64,000 nucleotides of DNA. Origin: Tenebrio molitor (Eukaryota; Arthropoda; Insecta; Coleoptera; Tenebrionidae). Below the pieces are notes generated by a model. It was not told where the DNA came from and ran no database searches. It saw only the letters and a list, made by a program, of their open reading frames with translations. The position numbers and the translations under genes are program-made. The stretch covers positions 6,820,001-6,884,000 of the forward strand of contig NC_091053.1 in the NCBI RefSeq assembly GCF_963966145.1, in the 5' to 3' direction. Every line of letters begins with the position of its first letter. Position 1 is the stretch's first letter. This document shows positions 46,083 to 56,500 of the stretch, piece after piece.

Positions 46083-47115
46083 CTAAGGTGCAAAAATCTG
46101 ATTCGCGCAAAAATGTTCCACACAACGAATAAAATAGAATGGCGTTAATTTATTCTGTTCGATGATGAATGAGTGACAGGTTACGGTTCTGTGTTAGTGG
46201 AACCAACGAGGAGAACCGGTGGGTGTCGTCCGTGCACGGAACAACCGACGCTGACGCCGACACACCTTCTCATTTACCTACTTATTATTCCTATACGATC
46301 GTACCACTGCAGTACCCATATATAACGATAATTAATCATTAAGAAATGCCCCCTAACCTGAATCCGAGCCTCGTTAGTGAAAGCACAAAGAGCGAAGAAC
46401 AGTTCGAACGCCGCCGCACTAATCGCACAATTTCCCACGTTTCTGGATCAGAAACCGCAGGAAGCACAAAATTAGACAAAAACCGGTTCAATTTCCTCCG
46501 CAAGCAATTTGTTTATTGTCGTTATTAATTCGATTTAAGCTGTGAGCTTCTTGCGCCGCCGCCATTACGGATAACGAGCGTGACAGTCGGAACGTGTAAT
46601 TTTGAAAATTGCCTCGTCAGATTTTCCAATTTGGACAGAAAAAACATAACAGTAGTTTATGGTGTTGGCACCTCGGAATAAATAGCCCCCCGGCTACATT
46701 ACGAGTCGTTTAGCGTTTGATACCTACAAACCCAGATTTGTAAATATGCTAATTGTCTTAAGAACCCGGCGACTCCATTCATGACGAATAAACGAATTTT
46801 TTGGTGGATCTGGCACGAATGGTGGGCGCTTGACGACGTGCACAACGGGCACGACTCGCTTTTGCTCTTCAACTTTTTTCTCCAAGACTCGCCGGATGAC
46901 TGGACGATTTTCGGACAAGGTCCGAGGACTTTACACACCATTAAATCCGCATGTCAAATCGGTCCAGTCTTCCATTGTGCGGTACCATTGACCCTGATGG
47001 TCTGTACAATTTCGTGCGGATCTGCGTATTTTTTACAACCTCCCGACATACTTCGGGGGCATTCCCACGCGCTCGGTTGTCCCTCTTCGGGAATATACAG
47101 GGTGAAATCGATATA
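46083..47115. other. No gene confirmed; GC-richer segment
   Basis: A - strand ORF at 46724-46918 has a proline- and valine-rich patch (VVHVVKRPPFVPDPPK) but no upstream ATG in a good context and no matching exon. It may be chance. A TATATAA word lies at about 46318. The right edge holds a solitary CAGGGTG end at 47098. Confidence 0.35.
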
Positions 47116-47862
47116 CCGGGTGAGATAAGTTTTATCGTCAGCACGATTAACCCTATTAAAAAATTAGTAAAAATTAAGAAACTTTAGGGTTACATTCCCT
47201 TGATGTAAGACTTCAAATGTGTGTATGTAATCAATTTTCACTTATCACTTAAGTCAGAGCCATAAAATTTAAAAAATCGATTTTTAGCAAAAAATTTTTT
47301 TTTCGTACACGCTCATAATTCACAATTAATTCAGAGAACACATTTACGAAATTCGCATCAAAAGAAAATTATTCGTTTTTGAATTATTCTAGTTTAAACA
47401 ATAAGAGCGAAAAATTACCAAGATTTACAACTGCAGTGTCATAAATAAATATCTCATTGTTGGGAAACATCTGTTGACCACTTTTCTAGTAATTCTTAAG
47501 TCCCTAAAGGGTATCATAAATAACCTACGTCAACTTCTTTTGTGCCCAATTTAATAATAAATCATAGCTTAATTTTACGCTTTAATATCAAATTCCATTT
47601 ATTTCAAAAACCGGTGATGTTTTCATGATTTCAGTGACACCAAATTTTTCCTGAATGTTTGAGGGGACTCTCAGTAAAAAATTATGTAAATTAATGTAGC
47701 AGTTATTGAATTAAAACAAAATCTTTACCTGTTTTATTAAAAATTTTGAAATTTTTACAGACTGTTCTAGAGTGATACACAATCATTCCTGAATTTTTTG
47801 AGAATTTTAAATTGATTAGAAGTGAATGTTTTCGCACTGACGATAAAACTTATCTCACCCGG
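47116..47862. mobile_element. 747-bp element with about 30-bp inverted ends, TA target
   Basis: The left end CCGGGTGAGATAAGTTTTAT and its complement at 47843-47862 are flanked by TA (47114-47115, 47863-47864). No ORF. Confidence 0.9.
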
Positions 47863-49119
47863 TACATCAGAAAATTAAAACCCAAGGATCTTCAGACCAT
47901 TTGTGAAAATCATGTGTAAACCATTCACGATTGTTTCAAATTCGGACTATCTATGAAAATCTGACATTTTAATTGGCAGTATTGGTCATCAGTCACATTA
48001 CGAGCTGTCCTATTCAGCTCTACCATTGGATTCCTCCTTTCTAACCGCACTTGCAGCGTAATTCCGTGGTTATTTTCTTGCACTTCAAGAAAATCGCCTT
48101 CAAAGTCTTCATCAGGCATTACAGCCATTCTTTCTTTTCTTTATTTTTGCAACAAATTTCACAAAACTTCTGACAGTACTTTTGTTGTTTATCTCAATAC
48201 CATGACGATGTAGGTATAATTGCCCCACCGCCTTTCATTACAAAATTTTTATAAACATAAATAACAATTAAAAAACGAAATTTAAAGGCTCGTCCCACAC
48301 AGCCAGCGCGCCCGTAAATGTATTAAAACTCTGACAATTTTTAAATAAAATAAATATTGAGGAAAACGAGAGCAAACTTAAGCCAATTTCACTTTATCGC
48401 CTTATCTTTCTGATTATTATTTCCTGGAATATCAAAACTTCAAAAGCACCATAGAGAAAAATGTTGCTTTGTTAATTTATTTTTTTACTTTAATAACAAT
48501 TTTTTGTGAATTTGGAAAATGAAATATGCCTAATAGACTATCTTTATTTTATCTTGATAAGTTTCTAAAAATTTTAAAGTTGAAATCGGGGAAAAACTTT
48601 GCTTTGTTGGCTTATCTTGCAGTTTTAGTCAACATTTCTTGGAATATTAACGGCACTATATTTAAAATAGTACAAAATGTAGTTCACCTTCTTCTTTTCT
48701 TAATACCTTATCCTTCTCTTCTTAATTTTCTATTTTGTTTCGCCGGAAGAAACCACAACTTTCAAATTTCAATAAATCTATGATATTTTAACAATAAAAT
48801 GAAACAGTATTTAACAGTAAAATTAAAATAGTTATTTGTACAACTAGTTATGAAAGTTATACTTTTTTTCATGAATTTGCAGTTAATCAACCAAATGAGG
48901 GAAAAAAAGAGACTTTCATAACGTGTTGTACGCGCTATTTTTTTGCACATCGTTGTAAGTTGGGAAATTTGGCCTAACAGGATTTATGAGAAATAAAAAA
49001 AAAGTAGGTTTGCTTTGACAATCATCTCCAAGGAGATGGAATAAAATGATGCAAAAAAGTACTATTTTCATTACGATTTTTCCTTTAAAAAAGTGCTACT
49101 TTCATTACGATATGCAAAA
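47863..49119. other. No gene identified; element fragment at its left edge
   Basis: 47917-47985 (ACCATTCACGATTGTTTCAA onward) matches 22777-22838 inverted, a fragment of a CCATTCACGAT-ended element. An ORF of 67 aa on the - strand (47925-48128) overlaps it and has no recognised domain. The rest is AT-rich. Confidence 0.5.
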
Positions 49120-49425
49120 ATAGTTATTTATGCAACAAGTGAGTAAAGTAATACTTTTTTACGAGAAGGAAAATTTGCCGCTCGAGCGAAACGAGTGCGC
49201 AAATCCGAAGAGTAAAAAAAAGATACTTTACTAACGAGTTGCATACAAAAAATTTTTGGCGCCCGTAAGTTTAGATAACAATTTTTTCGACACTCAAAAT
49301 TTGAAAATTTTCTAATGTGTGAACCCGTGGACCTTTAAAACGCTCGTTTTATTCGCGTTTTAAATTGGCCCACTCATGCCAAAAAAATCCCAATTTACAT
49401 ACGAACTCGTTAAAAAAACTACTAA
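49120..49425. repeat. Dispersed repeat with hairpin cassette (e), second copy at 53113-53425
   Basis: Both copies start TTATTTATGCAACAAGTGAG (one base differs) and end GAACTCGTTAAAAAAACTAC. The left 130 bases form a hairpin: AAAGTAATACTTTTTTAC pairs with GTAAAAAAAAG-like sequence, an inner stem is ATTTGC / GCAAAT, and the loop is CGCTCGAGCGAAACGAGTG. The right part carries AAAACGCTCGTTTTA and GCCCACT words. Confidence 0.88.
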
Positions 49426-49679
49426 TTGTGAATGAAAAATTTTATAATTGCGTTAAAAAATGACACGCTGCGGCACTTTTTTAACGCAAAATGCGTGGAC
49501 AAATGAACCGCTATGGCACTTTTTTTAACGCTTCTTTACCGATTCAAAAATCAAATATTTTATGAACGCAAACGAATGAAAAAACTTGCACTTTTTTTGA
49601 CGGACGTTAAAAATAGTAGTTTATTTGACGAGTTTGTGTGTAAATTGGGTCTTTTCACTCGCGTTTTAAAATGGCCCAT

Positions 49680-49876
49680 TCGTGCCAAAAAAGGCCCAAT
49701 TTACACACGAACGAGTTGAATACAACGTTTTTTTGTTGGACGAGCCCTTTAAAGGCTCCAAATCGCTTAAAACCTTTAAAATTAGCTTGACGTTTCGTTT
49801 TGACAAGTTGTGACATTTACCAAAATCCGTTCACATAGGAGAAAATTCTCAAATTCTGACAGTGTCGAACAAAAAA
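49680..49876. repeat. Dispersed repeat, second copy of 33925-34115
   Basis: Same orientation and word order as the copy at 33.9 kb, with small substitutions. The 49430-49680 stretch left of it holds further GAGTTTGTGTGTAAATTGG-like words of the same family. Confidence 0.9.
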
Positions 49877-50557
49877 TGTAATTTTTATACACCCTTTAAA
49901 AAAAAAAAAATTACACATCCGAGAAAATATTTATTTAGAAAAAGAAGTGTTACTTCACTTTTTCCGATGAAAAAAATAGTAACACTGCAGAAACTTTCGT
50001 TTAAAATTTCAAGGATGCAGTTATCTCCGGCAAAAAAAAAATCAAAGTGAATTCCACCAGAATAGAAATTTAAGTCAAGTCAATTTTTGCAAATCTATTT
50101 ATATGTATAAATAAGAAGAACAAAAATAGAAAAACATTTTCGTTGCAAGCATAATAAAATTAAAATAAGTGTCTTGGGACGATTATCTAAGGGTGCGTGT
50201 GCAACACTCCTTGTTTGCCTTTTTACATAACGTATTTATATCACCCGGTAAAAGATTCACAGCATTTCTTCCAGTTGACAATCGAGTTACATTAGAATAA
50301 ATTCCCTTATTGTTGCATCGCTAATAATTAGGCGGATTAAGTAACTGAAACACGCTTAAGCTCCCATAGTTACGACATTACATTATGGCCAATTGGAGGC
50401 AAGCCTCCTATAATAAATTGCCATTATTAAAAAAATATTTTATGCCTCGACGGGCAATTTAACCCGTTAAAATGACCAGTTCGTATACTTCATTCACAGT
50501 TTCGTTTTAATTTACTGAATGTTATGGTTTTTCCTTCAGGAATTCACACTTTTCGGC
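49877..50557. other. Sequence upstream of the serpin signal-peptide exon
   Basis: No ORF of note. It ends with the polypyrimidine stretch and acceptor TTTTTCCTTCAG (AG at 50538-50539), 18 bases before the ATG. This suggests that a 5' UTR exon lies further upstream. Confidence 0.4.
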
Positions 50558-53500
50558 ATGTGGCGATTGCTCCTCCTCACCCTGGTGGCCACGGCCGAAG
50601 AAACCGTCGACAAGGATGGGGAAACGTCCAGGAAAGTTTTAGGATCCAGGTGAGTGACATTTTTTTCCGTTAGACAGGATGAAGAAGTGATATCACTTGT
50701 CCACACGTCCGCGCGGTGTGCTCACACAAACAAGATTAATTGGCCGTCTAATGATACAGTTGTTAGATATTTTTAACGGTAATATTTCATTTTCTCGACG
50801 CTAGACAAACAAGTTATCGGTTTTCTTGAACGAGAAACCATTGTGGTGTACTAAGAGCGGAAGAATAATTTGATCGTTACCAAGCCGCAGACAGACCAGC
50901 TTGTGCATCACGGAAACCGTTATCCTTCAAATAATAAAATCACTGTTGCTTCCACTGCTGTGTAACGTTCAAACGCGAAATTGTTTGAAAATGACAAAAA
51001 CAATGCCTTTGGTCGTAACCAAATTTCTACATTTTGGAAAATAAAGTAAGTTTTCAGTTGAAAAAAAGAAAATGTGTTGATCCAAATGTTTTTCTTCGGA
51101 CTAGTCAAGACGAAGGTACAAAGAACTGACAGCCAAGAAAGCTTCATGTTTATTTTTTATTTTTATTAAAAACACAATAGTATTATTTTGTTATTTGTGT
51201 CTTATAAATGAATTATACGGATTTTAAAGATTCAAGTAGAAACGCATTGAAAAGTATAGTTGAAAAAAAAAGTATACAAAGAGCTAATTAGAGACTTCAC
51301 TCTGTTAGTTTATTTTGAAACTTTAGTCAATATATCTTAGAACATTAAAAATACTGCAAAGTATCTCGAAAAGAATGTACATCAAGAGTCCTGTGGAATT
51401 GTGCGGTTCTATCATTTTATTGTGTCGAACTACGTTGAGTCGTTGAAGCTGTCAGATCAGATGTCAACAATCAAATAAATGTCAAATTATTAAATCTTAG
51501 CGTCAGTTGTGAGTTCGACGTCTTAGTCGTTTTCCTTGTGATTTTCTTCAGTTTTTCTATATTATAATTTACAATAGTCTATTATAAATCTGTCATTAAT
51601 GGACTTACATAACCTCTGTTTTTCTATTTGGTACCACCAAACCACAATATGCTATAGAGCGGCAAAAATCAAATAGGTATATTCGAATTCCGCAGGACTC
51701 TTGATATATCTTTTAGAGACACTTTGTATAACCGAACTAGTCTCTCTGTCTTTTTATTAAAATGTTAAAATATATTTTTTTAAATACAAAAACAAAAATA
51801 ATTCAAGTGAAAATAACTACAGGGTGTTTTCGAAGTTGAGGCGTCTCTTTTAACATGTGACCGTATGCATTGTTTTAAAGAGTTTTAGCCAAAATCACCT
51901 TAGTAAAATGTGTAGGTACGGCAATGAACATAAAATAAGTTAATTTTTTTGAAACCGGTCCTGCTCAATTTGCGCTGATTTGTTAGAAATTAGAATTGAC
52001 AAAAAAAAATGAAATGCACATGGACGTTAATAAAAAATACTGTCAGAATTGTCATCTAATTAGCCGAAATGGCTTATCGTTACGAAAATAACGAGCTATG
52101 TTGCTAATATTGGGTGATTCAAAATGATTGTGGATAAGTATGGCAACTGTGTACGAAAATTTATGTGGCAACTGTGTGGGTAGGATAGACTTGACATTTC
52201 TTTGACAGTTCATAGTCGCGCAATTTTGAAAATTGTCAAATCATTGTGTAATGGTATAAAAAAAATCAAATGCACACTTATGAAATGTCATACAAATGTC
52301 AACTCTATCCCATCCACACAGTTGCCACATAAATTTTCGTACCTAGTTGCCATACTTATCCACAATCATTTTGAATCACTCAATATATGGGCAATGTTAT
52401 CAGAATGCAGCTGCACCATTCTGGTCCACGTCAGTTTATTAATCTAGTACAGCGGAGAAATAGACAGGACCGGACTAAAAAAACTGAGTAGGTTTAGGCT
52501 AAAATTCTTAAGAATAATGTAAAGGGTGTTTTTTTAAATTTGGCGTCGAAGTAGGCGTTGAAGTGTCGATTGTGAACGCATTATACAGGTTACGGATCAC
52601 GGATCAGCTGTTTCAATCTTACGCTTTTACACGAGTGGTGCGATCTCAATCGACTCTCCAACGCCTACTTCGACGCCAAATTTAAAAAAACACCTTTTAT
52701 AGTACCTCGTGTTACAAGGAACGTCTCAACTTCGCCCTGTATACAAAAATCTTACAAGAACCAAACAAGTAAAGAAAAATTTTCCTCTGTTTCGAGTAAC
52801 TTATTTTATTTTAGTTAATATTTCTGAGAATATTAAAAACACTACAATAATAGCTTTTCTGGATTCTTTTAACAAGTTTCGAAAGACTGTAGTTGATAAT
52901 CTGAAGAATTTAAATAATTTTAAAACTTTCAAAAAATAGGTAACTATACACGCTTAAAAAAAACACTCAAGAGTAGAAAAACTATGCCTTGCTTTGGTTT
53001 ATTTTGTACTTTAGATTTATGTGTGCTTCTAATTAAATTAAGAGAAATAATTGATAATTATTAAGACTTTTAAATAAATGAAAATTGTTAGACAGCATTT
53101 CTTAGAACATTAAAATAGTTATTTACGCAACAAGTGAGTAAAGTAATACTTTTTTTTACGAGAAGGAAAATTTGCCGCTCGAGCGAAGCGAGTGCGCAAA
53201 TCCGTCGAGTATAAAAAAGATACTTTACTAATGAGTTGCATACAAATATTTTTTGGCGTCCCTAAGTTTAGATAACAATTTTTTCGACACTCAAAATTTG
53301 ATAATTTTCTCCTGTGCGAACCCGTGGACCTTTAAAACGCTCGTTTTACTCGCGTTTTAAATTGGCCCACTTATGCCAAAAAAATCCCAATTTACATACG
53401 AACTCGTTAAAAAAACTACTAATTATTGAAATTTTTGTCGATGATTCTTACAATTTTAAAGTCTGGTAAAATAGCTTTTCCACTAATAATAATTTAATAC

Positions 53501-56500
53501 TTTTGAGCATTTTTAAAAATACGTACATATTCAAATGGAACAGAAATAGCTAGTCGATTGCAAAAAAATTGAGTACATCAAATTTTCTATACATTGTTTA
53601 ATTCATCCTTCTTGTTGTCAATTTTGATGTTACGGAGACAAGCAAAATGTCAAAAGTTTTCGTTTCTTACGTCTGACATAATGACATTCCTTGTGTTAGA
53701 CATAACCTATTTGAAAAAGCATACCATTAAACGTAAAAAAGCCCGATTTACATGTGACAAAAGGCAGTTATGTAAGTGGAGAAAATTTTAGACAATGTTT
53801 ATTGAAATATTAAAAATACTATACTATTCTTTGCACTTTTTCAAAATGTTTTAAAAAAGGGTTATCAATAATTTTAAGAATTTTCGTAATTTTTACACTC
53901 ACGGACCAATTAATTGCAGAAAAATTTAACTATATACAGGGTGAATCGGGAAGAACGGCCCAAACTTCATGATCATGAGTGTATTCACACGTGAAAATAA
54001 TGTAAATAAACCCATATGTTCTTATCCGATTTCATTTGTTTTTAAGTTATACAGCGTGTCTCAAAATTCGCGAATTCCGAATTTAGAGCTTTGAAGAGGA
54101 TCACTTCAGTAATGCAAATATGGAAATAAAAAAAAATCGGGACTCCCCCCACAAAGATACATTGGTCTGAAAGTGCACTCTTTGAAGTGCGTTTTCTTCA
54201 AAAACAAGCTGAAAAGTTCAGTGTTTATTGTTATTTATGGTGTAGGTAGATAATTGTGGAAAATAATAACGTAATACAATTTTTTGAAAAATATCTTTAC
54301 TTTGGAGTAAAAAAATCTTAAATTTTTATAACTTTTCTTAAAAATGGAACAGCAACGTGACTAGAATAGTATTTTTTATTATACCTGAATCATAATCCCT
54401 GTTTTTGACACTAAAATGCGTGCGAAAATATTTAGTATATTAAAGAACGAGTTTTATAAGGGTTGATTTGGCGCACGAGTCCCAAGTGTAGAAAACGACC
54501 CGTAGGGGAGTTTTATATGGGACGAGTCCTTATAATGTCCTTATAATGTCCTTATAAAACGAGTTTTTTATGTTATTTTTTAGAATTTGCACCCTTATTT
54601 TAATTTTTAAATAAAAAAATTAAATTTTCAAATTCTAGGGAATTTTGTATTAATTGGTAATTCAAGGTAACAGATGCAACTACATCTGCAACAAATGTTA
54701 AAAAGTAGAGTTTGAACATTAATATTGGAAGTTTTTTGGTGTAAATGACAATAATACACTGAAATATTGAAAAACATTTTCTTAGAGATCTATTAAACTA
54801 CGAGTGCTTTAAGAGATAGCCATAAACGACTACAAATTGAATACAATAATAGACATATTAGAGACGCAGATTCTAAAAAGGGCCTTTAAAACACTAAAGC
54901 TTTAAGGGTTGCTTAGGTAACAACAAATTCACCTACATTTTGAACAATGATAAATAGATATTTATAGAAAATTTATAATAGCAACGAAACAACAACAATT
55001 GATCATTTCTATATCAACGATTAATGACACAGATTACTTTGAAAAAGGTATTTCAATTTACTTTTTTTGTTATAATTTTCAGATTGTAGTGCAGGTATAA
55101 TAAAAAATAGCGTATGATACACGTTTAAAAGGGCCTTTAAACTTTTAAAGCACTTGCGACGTTAAAAGCACTCCGCTCCGCGTCGTGCTCTTAAACTCAT
55201 CGCGCGTGCTTTAAAGGCTTCCTTATAAACTTGTATCATAATATACTATTGTCACTGTGGATGTGAAGGCTGCTATGTATTGAACAAAATTAAAGTGTTT
55301 ATATTTTCTTCAGGAACAGCGAATTTTTTTTCTAAGTATTTTTCGAACTCCACTGGGTCCTTCCCTACCACGCTCTGAATTCGGAATTCGCCAATTTTGA
55401 AACACCCTGTAGCGTAATAAGTAGTATTAGGACAAAATAATACCCGACAAGTCGACCAGTACAACTTTGCGTAATCCCTCGCTTACACATAAACACGATT
55501 CAGCTGATTCGCCTGTTGGCCTGTTATTTAAAGCGAACCAGCTGAATCGTGTTTATACAGGGTGTTTCTGAAATAGGTGCATTAATTTTGACTGGTAATA
55601 GAACTCATCAAAAGATGATAAGAACATATGAGTTTATTTTACATTATTTTCACGTGTGAATACATTCTTGGAATTTCGGCCGTTCGTCTCGAATCACCCT
55701 GTATTACATTAATTAATAATATTGAAAACACTATAGATATTCAAATTCTTTTGAATATTCCTTCAAATTATAAATACTGGGTCACTTTTAATGGTTTTGA
55801 CAAATTTAATGGGTTGGCACTGTCGAATAATAATTGGTACGCCTAGTCATTTGTCAAAGAGCAAAGAGTTGTCTGTTGATTCGCTTTCTAGGTTAAGATT
55901 CTAGAAACAAATAATAATAACAATTTGATTTATTGTACATAAAATTGTAAATGTGTTGCCAACCGAACACAAATAATTTTCATTAAAAGTCACCCGGTTT
56001 ATGTATTGAGAAGCACAGTGATGAATTTTATGAAAAAAATGGGTCAAAAAAAAAACATAGTAGACTTTTTTGTTGTTACTTAATTCGAAATTAAGTCACT
56101 TTGACAAGAACCTCAATCTTGAGCTCAAATTAAATCACAAATGTTTTTCACCAACCTGGAGAAAACCGATAGGTATAGTTTTCGATCTATGGCGAAGCTC
56201 GTGCTAACACGGCATATCTACGGTGAAAGGTTTTCTCAAAGGATAGCTCCCAATGCACGAACCTTTGTAAACGTTGTGCAGCATCTTCCCGATTTCGGGC
56301 ATTTCGAAATGAATAAGCGCGATCTTGGCCGCCAACGAGAAGATCCCATTTTAGTTGCGGAAGAACTAGCCACAAACAACTACTTGGCGTCTTGTAAACA
56401 GTGGCGGCTCGTGACTCGTTGACGAGGGAGGGCTCTGTCACATGTACAGTTACGTCCAGTTACGGGCGTTTCCTTTCAGTGGCAGTCGGGGCAACCGCCC

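Larger units (their letters stand above)
51820..52739. mobile_element. 920-bp element with two nested MITEs, TA target
   Basis: The left end CAGGGTGTTTTCGAAGTTGA and right end, as complement, CAGGGCGAAGTTGAGACGTT, with TA at 51818-51819 and 52740-52741. Two complete MITEs sit inside (52110-52383, 52521-52698). Confidence 0.75.
53937..55701. mobile_element. 1.77-kb element with about 90-bp inverted ends, TA target
   Basis: The left end CAGGGTGAATCGGGAAGAAC runs on to TATTCACACGTGAAAATAAT and CATATGTTCTTATC. The right side repeats this inverted, ending CACCCTG at 55701. TA at 53935-53936 and 55702-55703. Inside is a second complete element (54052-55409), plus a solitary MITE arm at 55558-55614 and a small hairpin at about 55490-55553 (AAACACGATTCAGCTG and complement). 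Confidence 0.9.

Noticed and set aside
46724..46918. Proline-rich - strand ORF as a cuticle-type protein
   Set aside because: Only one patch resembles such proteins; no signal peptide, no partner exon, upstream stop.
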